A DNA stretch of 64,000 bases from Chryseobacterium oncorhynchi (GCF_002899895.1 NZ_PPEI02000002.1:124001-188000), one strand, 5' to 3'; counted from the stretch's first letter, positions 7,993-17,793 are shown. Made by a program: numbers and translations. The notes: a model not told the origin generated them from the letters alone.

Positions 7993-8790
7993 TTAAATAA
8001 ACTGTTTCCCTAACTGATCCCTGAAAGCTTCATCTCCCAGTTCCAGCCTTTGTGCATACAGGAGTTTTGCATCCTCACCAGCTACATATCTAAGTTGCTT
8101 TTTGCCATCTGTGGCAGCCTCATACACTACTTCTGCAATTTGTTCCGGTGTAGAAGCAGCCTCCATCATTCCTTCCATGCTCGAATATAAAGAATTAATC
8201 ATTTCTTCATAAGCAGGGCTTGTAGCAGAATCCAGAGAACGGCTTACAAAATCAGTCTTGATTCCTCCGGGAGAAACAGTCTTGATATCTATTCCGAACT
8301 TATTAAGTTCAAAAGCCATACTTTCACTCCAGCCCTCTAATGCCCATTTTGTAGCATGATAGGTTGATCCCAAAGGAAACGCAATTAAACCACCTATTGA
8401 CGTTGTAGAAATAAAGGTTCCGCTTTCTTTCTCTCTGAAATAAGGAATAAACGCCTGCGTAACACGGATAACACCTAATAAATTCGTGTCAATCTGTTTT
8501 ACGATTTGATCATCACTAAGCGCTTCCAAAGGCCCAATAAGACCATATCCTGCATTATTGAATACTACATCCACATCACCTAATTCAAGCGATTTTTTAA
8601 TGGTCGATTCAATTTGTGCCGGATTGGTAACATCCAACGGAAGCAGTGTTACATTTTCCAGAGAAGCCAATTCTGTATCTGCATCCGGATTTCTCATCGT
8701 AGCAATCACATTCCAGCCTTTGTTTTGAAATAATTTGGCAGCTACTTTTCCTAATCCTGTAGAAGCACCTGTTATAAAAATTGTTTTCAT
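7993..8790 (-). CDS. Short-chain dehydrogenase/reductase (classical SDR)
   Basis: The protein, 265 residues from the ATG at 8790, is a classical SDR. It has the NAD(P)-binding TGASTGLG motif at residues 7-14, NNAG near residue 84, the catalytic Ser in TTSIGG and the YHATK active-site motif near residue 150, and SPGGIKTDF after it. An upstream in-frame extension is possible but would put 39 non-family residues before MKTIFITGA, so the shorter start was chosen. It belongs to the group often annotated as SDR oxidoreductase with unknown alcohol or ketone substrate. The neighbouring AraC gene on the same strand and the upstream 21-bp direct repeat suggest inducible expression. Confidence 0.92.
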   Translation of the reverse strand: MKTIFITGASTGLGKVAAKLFQNKGWNVIATMRNPDADTELASLENVTLLPLDVTNPAQIESTIKKSLELGDVDVVFNNAGYGLIGPLEALSDDQIVKQIDTNLLGVIRVTQAFIPYFREKESGTFISTTSIGGLIAFPLGSTYHATKWALEGWSESMAFELNKFGIDIKTVSPGGIKTDFVSRSLDSATSPAYEEMINSLYSSMEGMMEAASTPEQIAEVVYEAATDGKKQLRYVAGEDAKLLYAQRLELGDEAFRDQLGKQFI

Positions 8791-8815
8791 TTTTTTCTTG
8801 TTTAAAATTACAGGA

Positions 8816-8880
8816 CAAAGTTCAGGAACTAAAGAATGACAGAAGTTGCCAAAACGGATAAACATGTAGCCAAAATGGAT
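8816..8880 (-). promoter_or_regulatory. SDR promoter with AraC-type 21-bp direct repeat
   Basis: Two 15-mers, GTTGCCAAAACGGAT (8845-8859) and GTAGCCAAAATGGAT (8866-8880), match at 13 of 15 positions and are exactly 21 bp apart. The proximal repeat begins 21 nt upstream of GAACTTTG (minus strand, 8816-8823), one base from TAnnTTTG. This is the same layout as at 5235-5296 but with a different sequence, as expected for another AraC regulator. Binding is inferred. Confidence 0.7.
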
Positions 8881-8903
8881 GGATTGAAAATAAAAAACGT
8901 TGA

Positions 8904-8977
8904 ACAAAAAAATCCTTTAGTTGATAATTCAAACTAAAGGATTTCACTCCGGAAATACATATGGCTACTTTCCGGAG
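8904..8977 (-). terminator. Tandem hairpin terminator of the catalase gene
   Basis: Going down the minus transcript from the catalase stop, there is first a perfect 9-bp hairpin (8969-8977 with 8947-8955), then a perfect 13-bp hairpin (8932-8944 with 8910-8922) followed by a U-run (A-run 8904-8912 on the plus strand). The second is a typical intrinsic terminator. It separates catalase from the SDR promoter. Confidence 0.85.
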
Positions 8978-9005
8978 CTAAAATCAATATTTAATAAACG
9001 CTTCT

Positions 9006-10502
9006 TTAAATAGTATCTAAAGTAACTTTCTTCATTTCATACCCCTCATAGTCAAAAACTTCTGACATAGACAATCTCAGTTCTCTACTTACTCCTTCCC
9101 CATAAACTGGATCAGCCCGATAACAATTTCTAACATGACGAATTTGTATAAACTTCTGTGCACTTCCTACTGCTTCTGCTGTATTTTTAAATAAAACCTC
9201 TTTTTGCTGATCAGACATCAATCTGAAAAGATTCCCTGGTTGAGAAAAATAATCAGCATCTTCTCGATGGTCCCAGTGTGTAGCATCACCATCGATAGGT
9301 AAAGAAGGTTCGCTAAAATCATGTTGCTCTTGCCATTGACTAAAACTATTAGGCTCATACCCTATTGTACTTCCAAAGTTCCCATCCGTTCTCATAGCAC
9401 CATCACGATGATAAGACTGGTATGGACATTTGGGAGCATTAACAGGAATCTGATGGTGATTAACTCCTAGTCTGTATCGTTGTGTATCTCCATAAGAAAA
9501 TAGACGTCCCTGAAGCATCTTATCTGGCGAAAAGCTTATTCCCGGAACTATAGAAGCAGGATTAAAAGCAGCTTGCTCAACTTCAGCAAAATAATTGGAT
9601 GGATTTCTATTCAATACAAGTTCTCCTACCGGAATAAGCGGATAATCCCCATGAGGCCAAACTTTTGTTAAATCGAATGGATTGATGTGATAGCTATTGG
9701 CATCTTTTTCTTCCATGATCTGAATATACATTGTCCACTTAGGAAAATGACCTTCCTCAATGCTCTCATATAGATCTTTCTGATGGCTTTCCCGATCACT
9801 ACCAATGATTGCTTTTGCCTCTTCGTTGCTCATATTTTGGATACCTTGCTGTGTTTTAAAATGAAATTTGACCCAGAACCTGTTATTTTTATCATCAATA
9901 AAACTGAAAGTATGACTGCCGAAACCATCCATATGCCTGTAAGATCTGGGGATACCACGATCACTCATGGTAATGGTAACCTGATGAAGAGATTCTGGCA
10001 ATAAAGTCCAGAAATCCCAGTTATTATCAGCACTTCTGAGATTGGTTCTGGGATCTCTTTTCACAGCATGATTTAAGTCCGGAAACTTTAATGGATCCCG
10101 AAGAAAGAAAACGGGTGTATTATTTCCCACAAGGTCCCAATTTCCTTCTTCTGTATAGAATTTTATAGCAAAACCACGAATATCTCTTTCCGCATCAGCT
10201 GCTCCTCGTTCGCCAGCCACCGTAGAAAAACGAACAAATAAAGGCGTTTCCTTTCCAATAGAAGAAAAAAGCTTTGCTTTTGTATATCGGGTAATATCAT
10301 GGGTTACCCTAAAAACCCCATAAGCACCTGATCCTTTAGCATGCATTCTCCGTTCAGGAATTACTTCGCGGTCAAAATGAGCCATTTTTTCTAAAAACCA
10401 GATGTCTTGTAATAAAGCCGGACCACGGCGGCCCGCAGTTTGGATATTCTGATTGTCCGATACAGGTGCTCCAGTTCGGTTCGTTAATTTATTTTCGTTC
10501 AT
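9006..10502 (-). CDS. katA: Monofunctional heme catalase (clade 3-like)
   Basis: A 498-residue heme catalase that dismutates hydrogen peroxide in the cytoplasm. Visible hallmarks are the distal histidine in the [11 protein letters not shown] segment, the distal Asn in [16 protein letters not shown], and the proximal heme tyrosine motif [14 protein letters not shown]. Length is that of a small-subunit catalase. The ATG at 10502 was chosen; an in-frame TTG seven codons earlier is less likely. A minus-strand TAATTTTG -7 element lies at 10521-10528, only about 18 nt before the start. It is divergent from the SNF2 helicase gene and ends at a strong tandem terminator. Confidence 0.97.
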   Translation of the reverse strand: MNENKLTNRTGAPVSDNQNIQTAGRRGPALLQDIWFLEKMAHFDREVIPERRMHAKGSGAYGVFRVTHDITRYTKAKLFSSIGKETPLFVRFSTVAGERGAADAERDIRGFAIKFYTEEGNWDLVGNNTPVFFLRDPLKFPDLNHAVKRDPRTNLRSADNNWDFWTLLPESLHQVTITMSDRGIPRSYRHMDGFGSHTFSFIDDKNNRFWVKFHFKTQQGIQNMSNEEAKAIIGSDRESHQKDLYESIEEGHFPKWTMYIQIMEEKDANSYHINPFDLTKVWPHGDYPLIPVGELVLNRNPSNYFAEVEQAAFNPASIVPGISFSPDKMLQGRLFSYGDTQRYRLGVNHHQIPVNAPKCPYQSYHRDGAMRTDGNFGSTIGYEPNSFSQWQEQHDFSEPSLPIDGDATHWDHREDADYFSQPGNLFRLMSDQQKEVLFKNTAEAVGSAQKFIQIRHVRNCYRADPVYGEGVSRELRLSMSEVFDYEGYEMKKVTLDTI

Positions 10503-10677
10503 ATTGTATAATTTATTATTCAAAATTATTGGATTAATACGATGGCAGAATCATCCAGTTTATACAAAAAAAAGCAGTCCAAAAATTGATTAATGCAATA
10601 TCTTCTCGAAAATAGTCGCAGGCATCAGAAGTCTTTTCATTCATTTGTTTTTTGTAAGTTTGCCTCTATCAATTTTT

Positions 10678-13600
10678 ATGGCAGAATATATCCTTGAAAA
10701 CACCAATCTCACTACACTTTCCGTATATGATCTTTTGAAACATACCACAGAAAGCGCATTTGTTGGCATCAGGGATTTTCGTGAGATCTATCCTGTTACC
10801 ATAGAAAACAACATCGGAACATTTACAAAAAACACCTCTCTTCAGGACTTTCCTGTAGTCACTATAAGCAGGATAGGTAACTCTCTACTCTGCTCCTGTA
10901 CCTGTGACAATCTCAAAGATCAGCTTTGTTCTCATCAGGCAGAAATTATCCATTGTATTCTGGAGGAAAAAAACTATCGAATCTTCTTTGATGACACTCT
11001 TCGAAGAAAAATACTGATTCCCAAAGCAAAAGGATATGGCTTGGAAAATGAACCGGATCTTGACCTCTATTTTCAACCGGAATATATTGATGGGAAGCTT
11101 GAAATACAGCCTAAAATTAAGGAGATGCTTCCCATAGATGAGATCCTTTTAAAAAAAGAGCTTCTTCCTCAGCAATCATCCAAATTAGATGAACTGGCAC
11201 ATTTTGAAACCGGTAAAAAACAGATATTAGTGATAGGAAAACACCGTTACTATAATCATCTGGTCTTTTCATTAATGGAAGCTGAAATGACCCAGACAGG
11301 AAAAATTAAAAATCCGGTAACCTCAGTGGATGCTATGCAGCTGATATGGAAAGCAGAAAAGCCTTTAGAAATAAAATTTTATACAGCCATTGCGTCTTTC
11401 CATAACAATTACAACGAGGAATATAATCCTGCAGAATTGGAAGCTTTAAAGCTGATTGTACAAAACCCTTTGGCATTAGAAGCCTATTATCATGATCGAG
11501 ATATTACAGAAACAGTTTCCTCAAAGTCTCTTGTTTCCATTAAACTTAATACTTTAGATGCAGAGGCACAACTATCTGTATTTAAGAAAGATCCATTTTA
11601 TGAAATTATAGGAGAATTGCAATTTAATGATATTTCTGTACCTTTTAAAAATGTTATACTTAGAAATGAGTATTTTGTTTATAACAATAACACATTCAGC
11701 CTTGTAGACCATCCGGACATCCTTAGAATCATTAAATTCTTCAAGGCAAATAATGAAATTTTACTGGTACATTCTTCCAAATATGAAGCTTTCATGCAGA
11801 ACATTTTATCTAACATAGAAGAACGTATCCATATTAATTACAGCTATATACAACCCGCAACGAAAGTACAACTTAAAGATAAAAATTATCAGATTGAAAG
11901 GGTCGTTTATCTTCGTCAACAGGAAAATTATATTGGAATAACGCCAGTAATGAAGTATGGTGAGGTTGAAGTTCCTGTATATTCCAGAAAGCAAATTTTT
12001 GATACTGACCAAAACGGAAACGTATTTAAAATAGAAAGAAATGATGCTGCAGAAGCACGCTTTACTTCTTTAATCATGCAGCAGCATCCTGATTTTGAAG
12101 AACAGATGGATGGGTATGATTATTTCTATCTTCACAGAGATAAGTTCCTGGATGACAATTGGTTTCTCGAAGCTTTTGAAACATTACGCAATGAGGGAAT
12201 TATTATACTTGGCTTCAACGAATTAAAAAACAATAAGTTAAGTTCACATCGCGCAAAAATAAACATACAGATTACCAGCGGATTAGACTGGTTCAATGCT
12301 AAGCTAAAGGTTGGATTTGGGCCAAAAGAAGCTACCTTAAAACAACTTCACAGGACCATTCGTAATAAAAGTAAATTTGTTCAGCTGGATGATGGAACTT
12401 TGGGCATTCTTCCTGAGGAATGGATAGACAAAATAGCGGCTTATTTTCAGGCAGGAGAAATTGATGAAGAGTTATTAAAAATTCCAAAGATCAACTTTAC
12501 AGAGATATCTTCGCTTTTTGAAAAAGAGATACTAAGTGCAGAGACAAGGGATGAGATTACATCCTATTCGTCCCAATTTTCAGCGCTTAAAGACATTCCA
12601 AGAATTGATATTCCTGAAGGATTAAATGCAGAATTAAGAGATTATCAGCATGATGGTTTAAATTGGCTTAATTTCCTTGATGGATTTAATTTCGGAGGAT
12701 GCCTTGCCGATGATATGGGACTGGGAAAAACTCTTCAGATCATTGCATTCATCTTATCTCAAAGAGAAAAACGAGGTCACACAACCAATCTTGTTGTTGT
12801 CCCTACTTCACTGCTTTTCAACTGGCAGGATGAGATCATCAAGTTTGCTCCCTCTATTAAATTTTTGGTACATTATGGTGCCGACAGACAGAAATCCACA
12901 GTGCATTTTTCTGATTATGAAGTCATTCTCACGAGTTACGGAATGTTGCTTTCAGATATTCGTTTCTTGAAGACTTTTACCTTTAACTATACTTTCCTTG
13001 ATGAATCTCAAACGATTAAAAACCCTAATTCAGAAAGGTACAAAGCTGCACGTTTACTCCAATCCAGAAATAGAATTGTACTAACGGGAACACCTGTTGA
13101 AAACAGTACTTTTGACCTCTATAGCCAGCTTTCATTTGCCTGCCCTGGATTATTGGGAAGCAAACAATACTTTAAGGATATTTATGCAATCCCCATTGAT
13201 AAGTTTGAATACAGTAAGCGTGCGATAGAGCTTCAGCAGAAAATTAAACCATTTATTCTCCGAAGAACAAAAAAACAAGTTGCCAAAGAACTTCCGGAAA
13301 AAACAGAAACAGTTATCTACTGTGAAATGAATACTGAACAACGTAGGATTTATGATGCCTACGAAAAGGAACTTCGTGAATTCATAGCTGCCAATGACGA
13401 CGATGATCTTAATAAAAACAGTATGCACGTGCTTACAGGTCTTACAAGGCTTAGGCAGATCTGCAATTCTCCTATCCTGATTAAAGAGGGGTATTCTGGC
13501 GAGCATGCCGTTAAAATTGAGATTCTGATGGAACAGATCCTTGGAAAGTCAAAAGATCACAAAATTCTTGTATTCTCTCAATTTGTAGGGATGCTAGACC

Positions 13601-14016
13601 TGCTGAAACCCGAATTGGAACGCCATGGAATTCCTTTTGAATATCTCACCGGTCAAACCAAGGACAGAGGTAAAAAAGTATCTAATTTTCAGGAAAATGA
13701 AGATATCCGTGTGTTTTTAATAAGTCTAAAAGCCGGTGGTGTTGGACTTAATCTTACCCAAGCTGATTATATCTACCTAATTGACCCTTGGTGGAATCCT
13801 GCTACAGAAAATCAGGCGATTGACCGTAGTTACCGTATAGGCCAGACCAAGAATGTAATCGCCGTTCGAATGATATGCTCAAATACGGTGGAAGAAAAGA
13901 TTCTTACGTTACAGAAAAAGAAAACAATACTAGCTCAGAATCTACTCAAAACAGATGGAAAAAAACTTCAGGGCCTATCAAAACAGGATCTTCTCGAGAT
14001 TCTAGAATCTAAATAA
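10678..14016 (+). CDS. SWIM-domain SNF2/RapA-type helicase
   Basis: A 1112-residue SF2 DNA translocase. Near residues 70-88 it has a SWIM zinc-finger pattern (C-x-C then C-x-H in CSCTCDNLKDQLCSHQ). The motor is in the C-terminal part: Walker A DDMGLGKT near residue 678, a Walker B variant DESQ near 774, LTGTPVENS, and the second lobe with SLKAGGVGLNLTQADY and DPWWNPATENQAIDRSYRIGQ. Bacterial SWIM-SNF2 proteins are common but their cellular role is unclear, with links to transcription recycling or DNA repair proposed. The ATG at 10678 follows a TAAGTTTG box at 10655-10662; an earlier in-frame TTG at 10645 overlaps that promoter and was rejected. No methylase or phage-defence partner is adjacent. 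Confidence 0.93.
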   Translation: MAEYILENTNLTTLSVYDLLKHTTESAFVGIRDFREIYPVTIENNIGTFTKNTSLQDFPVVTISRIGNSLLCSCTCDNLKDQLCSHQAEIIHCILEEKNYRIFFDDTLRRKILIPKAKGYGLENEPDLDLYFQPEYIDGKLEIQPKIKEMLPIDEILLKKELLPQQSSKLDELAHFETGKKQILVIGKHRYYNHLVFSLMEAEMTQTGKIKNPVTSVDAMQLIWKAEKPLEIKFYTAIASFHNNYNEEYNPAELEALKLIVQNPLALEAYYHDRDITETVSSKSLVSIKLNTLDAEAQLSVFKKDPFYEIIGELQFNDISVPFKNVILRNEYFVYNNNTFSLVDHPDILRIIKFFKANNEILLVHSSKYEAFMQNILSNIEERIHINYSYIQPATKVQLKDKNYQIERVVYLRQQENYIGITPVMKYGEVEVPVYSRKQIFDTDQNGNVFKIERNDAAEARFTSLIMQQHPDFEEQMDGYDYFYLHRDKFLDDNWFLEAFETLRNEGIIILGFNELKNNKLSSHRAKINIQITSGLDWFNAKLKVGFGPKEATLKQLHRTIRNKSKFVQLDDGTLGILPEEWIDKIAAYFQAGEIDEELLKIPKINFTEISSLFEKEILSAETRDEITSYSSQFSALKDIPRIDIPEGLNAELRDYQHDGLNWLNFLDGFNFGGCLADDMGLGKTLQIIAFILSQREKRGHTTNLVVVPTSLLFNWQDEIIKFAPSIKFLVHYGADRQKSTVHFSDYEVILTSYGMLLSDIRFLKTFTFNYTFLDESQTIKNPNSERYKAARLLQSRNRIVLTGTPVENSTFDLYSQLSFACPGLLGSKQYFKDIYAIPIDKFEYSKRAIELQQKIKPFILRRTKKQVAKELPEKTETVIYCEMNTEQRRIYDAYEKELREFIAANDDDDLNKNSMHVLTGLTRLRQICNSPILIKEGYSGEHAVKIEILMEQILGKSKDHKILVFSQFVGMLDLLKPELERHGIPFEYLTGQTKDRGKKVSNFQENEDIRVFLISLKAGGVGLNLTQADYIYLIDPWWNPATENQAIDRSYRIGQTKNVIAVRMICSNTVEEKILTLQKKKTILAQNLLKTDGKKLQGLSKQDLLEILESK

Positions 14017-14039
14017 TCTGATTCCATTATTCAAACAAA

Positions 14040-14064
14040 AACCGACAGATAGAATCTGCCGGTT
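14040..14064. terminator. Bidirectional hairpin terminator
   Basis: AACCG-a-CAGAT pairs with ATCTG-c-CGGTT around a 3-nt loop, with one internal mismatch, followed by an A-run (T-run for the minus strand) and preceded by A-rich sequence. It lies between the convergent helicase and GEVED genes. Confidence 0.75.
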
Positions 14065-14110
14065 AAAAAACAAAAATTGATATGGATATGATTAGATATG
14101 ATATGTGTGT

Positions 14111-15415
14111 TTATTTTTTGATCACCTTTTCAGTGATTATATTTTTACTCTTTGTAAGGATTTTGATAAGATAAGTTCCCGGAACGAAATTGCTCATATT
14201 GACAACTTCAGAGTTCCCTTCCGAAAGTTTTTGTCCTGAAATATTATAGACTTCATACTTTTCCAGTCCCTCTTTCATTTTGATCGTTACAGACCCTGTA
14301 GTAGGGTTTGGATATACTTGTATACTCTTTGATGCATCCTTAGAAACCTCTGTAGTTGAAAGGTTTTCTGGCTGTACATTAATGGTATAATCCTCTGCCT
14401 GACCAATAAACCAACCTGACGGACATGGTAAATTCTCCAACGTTCCCATCCATGAGCTGGACTCATAAGCTTTTACAATTCTGAAACGAGTTGCTCCCAA
14501 TAATGCATTGGCAGGGATGGTAATCGTTTCAGAAGTTACCCCAGATTCATGACCTGAAACAGGGTTTGAATTATCCAAGAACCCCAAATTAAACTTCTCA
14601 TCAGCATCAAACTGATTATTATGATTAAAATCGATATAGGCGTAAGCAGAAACTGTTGCCTGACCATGAGTTCCTCCAGTTACTGTTATGGGGTAACCAC
14701 TTCCGCGATTAACATTGAAAACAGTTCCTGTAAAGTCTTCCATTACTGATGAATTTCCATCAATAGGACTTTCATTAGTTAGCCCAACAAACTCCACCTT
14801 GCTTATTTCGCTTACCGTAAGAGTTGTTATATTTTCAGAACCACAGTATGGCGCCGGGAAGCCCGGGCTGCCTCCTGAAATATTCACGGTGTAATCTTCA
14901 GTCTGCCCTGCTCTTAATCCCTGATCACAAGCAGAATTGATTGAATTCTGTGCATTAGGATCTGAATAAGCCGATATATTTGTATTCTTAAGAATCCTCA
15001 TTCTCTTGCTACCGCCGGACACATTAGATGGAATTGTGATCGAGCTATCGATCGTAAAAGCATTTGCCGGATTGGCAGCAGCCAGCCTGCCTATAAAAAA
15101 GCTCTCCCCTGCATCATCGAAGTTGCCGTTCTGATTAAAATCAATATATACCACTACATCACTTGGAAACGTGCTTGATGGCCCTTTTACAGATATAGGA
15201 TATGAATTTCCTGCTACCAGATCCGTTGAAATTGAAGTAAAATCCTCATATTCCGGAGCTGTTGTCGAGCTTGTTGTAGATGCATTGTTAATGCTTCCAA
15301 AGGTTACATTACTTATCATGTTGCTGCTGGCACCATATTGAAATGCAGGAGCACAATATTGAGCATCCATTAGTCCGCATAAAATGACAGCAGAAAGAGT
15401 AGTTAATTTTCTCAT
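14111..15415 (-). CDS. Secreted GEVED-domain protein with T9SS sorting domain
   Basis: A 434-residue secreted protein. It begins with a signal peptide (MRKLTTLSAVILCGLMDAQ), carries two GEVED-type modules, each with the calcium-site-like pattern Y-I-D-F-N-x-N-x-x-F-D-x-x-E (about residues 87-100 and 235-250) and ending in G-Q-A/T-E-D-Y-T, and ends with a T9SS type A sorting domain (about 365-434: VYPNPTTGSVTIK ... PGTYLIKI ... EKVIKK). T9SS exports it across the outer membrane, where it is usually anchored or released. No catalytic domain is visible, so an adhesive or structural role is an inference. It appears monocistronic. Confidence 0.92.
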   Translation of the reverse strand: MRKLTTLSAVILCGLMDAQYCAPAFQYGASSNMISNVTFGSINNASTTSSTTAPEYEDFTSISTDLVAGNSYPISVKGPSSTFPSDVVVYIDFNQNGNFDDAGESFFIGRLAAANPANAFTIDSSITIPSNVSGGSKRMRILKNTNISAYSDPNAQNSINSACDQGLRAGQTEDYTVNISGGSPGFPAPYCGSENITTLTVSEISKVEFVGLTNESPIDGNSSVMEDFTGTVFNVNRGSGYPITVTGGTHGQATVSAYAYIDFNHNNQFDADEKFNLGFLDNSNPVSGHESGVTSETITIPANALLGATRFRIVKAYESSSWMGTLENLPCPSGWFIGQAEDYTINVQPENLSTTEVSKDASKSIQVYPNPTTGSVTIKMKEGLEKYEVYNISGQKLSEGNSEVVNMSNFVPGTYLIKILTKSKNIITEKVIKK

Positions 15416-15536
15416 GAAGTTCTTAATTTGATTGAGGCAAATTTATATTTATTTAGAATCAATAAAAATAAGAACGTAATGACATTTATCAGTTTATTAA
15501 TATTTAGCGTATATTGATTTTCAAATAATCAATAAA

Positions 15537-15573
15537 ACCCAAACTAATTATATAATTATCAATCAGTTTGGGT
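15537..15573 (-). terminator. Possible terminator of the LRR-like gene
   Basis: On the minus strand ACCCAAACT (15565-15573) pairs with AGTTTGGGT (15537-15545) across a 19-nt AT-rich loop, followed by TTTTATT. The stem is good but the loop is long, so termination is plausible rather than certain. Confidence 0.5.
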
Positions 15574-15614
15574 CATCAGTTTTTAGATTTCTTTTAAAAC
15601 AATATCCAGCGGAA

Positions 15615-16499
15615 TTATTGAGATAGAATAATTTCCAGATATTTTTGCTTATACTTTTCATATTTTTCAGTATACGCTTTCAATTTTTCGGATGCTTCAG
15701 GATGGTTGAGCTTTATTCTTCCCTCTCCTTTCCCTAGTAAACTTACGTATCCCTGATCCACATAATCTTTATTGATATATAAAGGCCACGAAGTTCTATC
15801 TTCAAATCCCTTTTTAACATGAGGCTTAGCACTATCTAAAAATGCATATTCTGCTGTATCCAACATCTGCATAGGTATTCTTATTCCTAACATATTTTTC
15901 AGCTTTAAAACAGAAAGAAAAGCCGGAAAGGGAGTTTTATTAACAATATTCATAAGGCTGAGAATTTCAAGTTCAGGAAGTTCCTCCAAAAAAGAGAAAT
16001 TTTCTACAGGCTGCTTCCAGTCCAGAGTACCATCAATATGAAGATATTTCAGCGTCTTGATTCTACGAAGTCCATCAAAGCTGCAAACTTTCCTAAGATT
16101 TTCCAGATGAAGCGATTTCAGTTTAAGAAGATTCTGCAATGGAGAGAGATCTGAAAACCCGGATACATACTCAAGGGCAACTTCTTCTACATTGACAAGA
16201 GTATTCACAAACTCAATATTATTAGTACGGAAATTTTTAATTATTAATCTTTTAAGACTCGTTAATTCATCCATTGCTTGAACTTGTTCTTTGCTGGGTT
16301 GATCCAGATTTATTTCTTCAAGATTTGGACATTCAAAAATCAATTTCCAGTTTTGATGATGTTTACTGAGTGTTAAAACCTTAACCGTTTTGTTATCAAA
16401 AGTCTCTTTATTTACAGAATAAGATGGTGTATGATGGGTTGAAATCATTTCCCAATAATCATCCATTTTCCCAAGTAATCCTACAACATCCTGTTCCAT
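15615..16499 (-). CDS. Leucine-rich-repeat-like cytoplasmic protein
   Basis: A 294-residue protein with no signal peptide. Its middle part (about residues 55-200) is a degenerate run of leucine-rich repeats of about 22 residues, for example VKVLTLSKHHQNWKLIFECPNLEEINL, LTSLKRLIIKNF, LLKLKSLHLENL, IKTLKYLHIDGT and LPELEILSLMNI. The C-terminal 80 residues are basic and lack repeats, ending in a probable coiled segment (ASEKLKAYTEKYEKYKQKYLEII). LRR proteins act as protein-protein docking surfaces; nothing identifies a partner. It lies between a T9SS gene and a thiolase and looks monocistronic. A start at ATG 16499 fits the first repeat layout. Confidence 0.75.
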   Translation of the reverse strand: MEQDVVGLLGKMDDYWEMISTHHTPSYSVNKETFDNKTVKVLTLSKHHQNWKLIFECPNLEEINLDQPSKEQVQAMDELTSLKRLIIKNFRTNNIEFVNTLVNVEEVALEYVSGFSDLSPLQNLLKLKSLHLENLRKVCSFDGLRRIKTLKYLHIDGTLDWKQPVENFSFLEELPELEILSLMNIVNKTPFPAFLSVLKLKNMLGIRIPMQMLDTAEYAFLDSAKPHVKKGFEDRTSWPLYINKDYVDQGYVSLLGKGEGRIKLNHPEASEKLKAYTEKYEKYKQKYLEIILSQ

Positions 16500-16545
16500 A
16501 TCAATAACAATCTTTAATTTTTTTACCGTACTAAAATTATGCTTT

Positions 16546-17721
16546 TTAATTCATATTTTCAATAAGAATGGCTGAAGCGCCACCACCTCCATTACAGATG
16601 GCCGCAATACCATATCGTCCTTTTTCCTGACGCAAAACGTTTACTAAAGTCACTATAATCCTTGCTCCTGAAGCCCCGATTGGATGTCCAAGTGCCACTG
16701 CTCCCCCATAGACATTTACCCGATCCAAATCATATCCCAGAATTTGCTGATTGGATAAAATTACAGAAGAATATGCTTCATTAATCTCAAAATAGTCGAT
16801 ATTCGACAAACTGAGCCCTGACTGTTTCAATACTTTTTGAATGGCTATGGACGGAGTAGTCGTAAACCATTCCGGAGATTGGGCAGCGTCAGCATAGGCA
16901 ACAATTCTCGCTAACGGCTTAAAATCATGCTCCTTTATCGCTTCTGAGGATGCCAGCAATATTGCAGCCGCTCCATCATTCAGATTACTTGAATTAGCCG
17001 CTGTTAGTGTACCGTCATTTTCAAAGGCGGGCTTTAAGAGTGATATTTTTTCAGGAATGAGTTTATCAATGTCTTCATCTCTATCTATAAGTGTTGTCCC
17101 TTTTTTCCCTTCAATCGATATATTAATCAACTCATTATTGAATTTATTACCGGATGCAGCCTCTTGTGCTTTTTTATAGGAAAGCAAGGCATAATCATCC
17201 AATTGCTGCCTTGTCAGTCCATATTTTTTTACACCAAGTTCTGCTGCACTTCCCATATGAAAATCATTGTATACATCCCACAAACCATCTTTGATAAGCC
17301 CGTCTACAAGGATTCCGTTCCCTAATTTCAGACCTTTGCGCAGGTAATTGTAATGAGGAACATTGCTCATGCTTTCCATCCCACCTGTCATCACAATATT
17401 CTCCAAGCCAAGCTGAATTTGTTGAGACCCTATCATCGCAGCCTTCATTCCTGAAGCACAAACCTTATTGATTGTGGTAGCATCCTTATCTACCGGAATT
17501 TTAGAAAAAATAGCCGCCTGTCTCGCGGGTGACTGCCCCACACCTGCTCCCAAAACGTTCCCCATATACACGCTATCTATATATTCGGGAGAATCTAATG
17601 TACCCTCGTAAGTATTCTGTATTGCTATAGCCCCTAATTGAGGAGCTGTAAACCCTGACAAACTTCCCATAAAACCCCCGATAGGAGTTCGCTTTGCTGC
17701 AATGATAAATGCTTCTTTCAT
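16546..17721 (-). CDS. Acetyl-CoA C-acyltransferase (thiolase)
   Basis: A 391-residue thiolase that catalyses reversible Claisen condensation or thiolytic cleavage of acyl-CoA. All three catalytic elements are present: the nucleophilic Cys88 in NKVCASGMKA, His346 in GHPIGASG, and Cys376 in CNGGGGAS. Length is normal for the tetrameric biosynthetic or beta-oxidation enzymes; sequence alone does not decide between them. Its 5' region holds two identical TetR-type palindromes flanking a TATATTTG promoter box, so it is probably induced when a fatty-acid or aromatic-acid CoA ligand relieves a TetR repressor. That regulator is not in the window. No other beta-oxidation gene adjoins it. Confidence 0.94.
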   Translation of the reverse strand: MKEAFIIAAKRTPIGGFMGSLSGFTAPQLGAIAIQNTYEGTLDSPEYIDSVYMGNVLGAGVGQSPARQAAIFSKIPVDKDATTINKVCASGMKAAMIGSQQIQLGLENIVMTGGMESMSNVPHYNYLRKGLKLGNGILVDGLIKDGLWDVYNDFHMGSAAELGVKKYGLTRQQLDDYALLSYKKAQEAASGNKFNNELINISIEGKKGTTLIDRDEDIDKLIPEKISLLKPAFENDGTLTAANSSNLNDGAAAILLASSEAIKEHDFKPLARIVAYADAAQSPEWFTTTPSIAIQKVLKQSGLSLSNIDYFEINEAYSSVILSNQQILGYDLDRVNVYGGAVALGHPIGASGARIIVTLVNVLRQEKGRYGIAAICNGGGGASAILIENMN

Positions 17722-17739
17722 ATTTTTACTGATTTAAAT

Positions 17740-17753
17740 ATACCAATCGGTAT
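17740..17753. promoter_or_regulatory. TetR-type operator, proximal copy
   Basis: ATACCAATCGGTAT, a 14-bp dyad (ATACC-N4-GGTAT), lies 18 nt before the thiolase ATG, in the transcribed leader. TetR-family regulators of fatty-acid and CoA metabolism bind palindromes of this kind. An identical copy is 70 bp upstream. Confidence 0.75.
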
Positions 17754-17793
17754 TATTTGGATTAAAAAAAATCTCCTTGATTGGAGTATAGTA

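Noticed and set aside
8791-8907. N-terminal extension of the SDR
   Set aside because: It covers the promoter and operator-like repeats and precedes the Rossmann motif MKTIFITGA with unrelated residues.
10645-10677. In-frame TTG start that would lengthen the SNF2 helicase
   Set aside because: The extra codons overlap the TAAGTTTG promoter box and read as a random hydrophobic extension; the ATG at 10678 begins the family sequence. The same reasoning was used for other TTG starts (for example 10523, 27261, 34712, 37328, 38466, 47770).
10678-14016. SWIM-SNF2 helicase as part of a DISARM-like or other defence system
   Set aside because: No methylase, nuclease or other known partner lies next to it; its neighbours are catalase and a T9SS protein.
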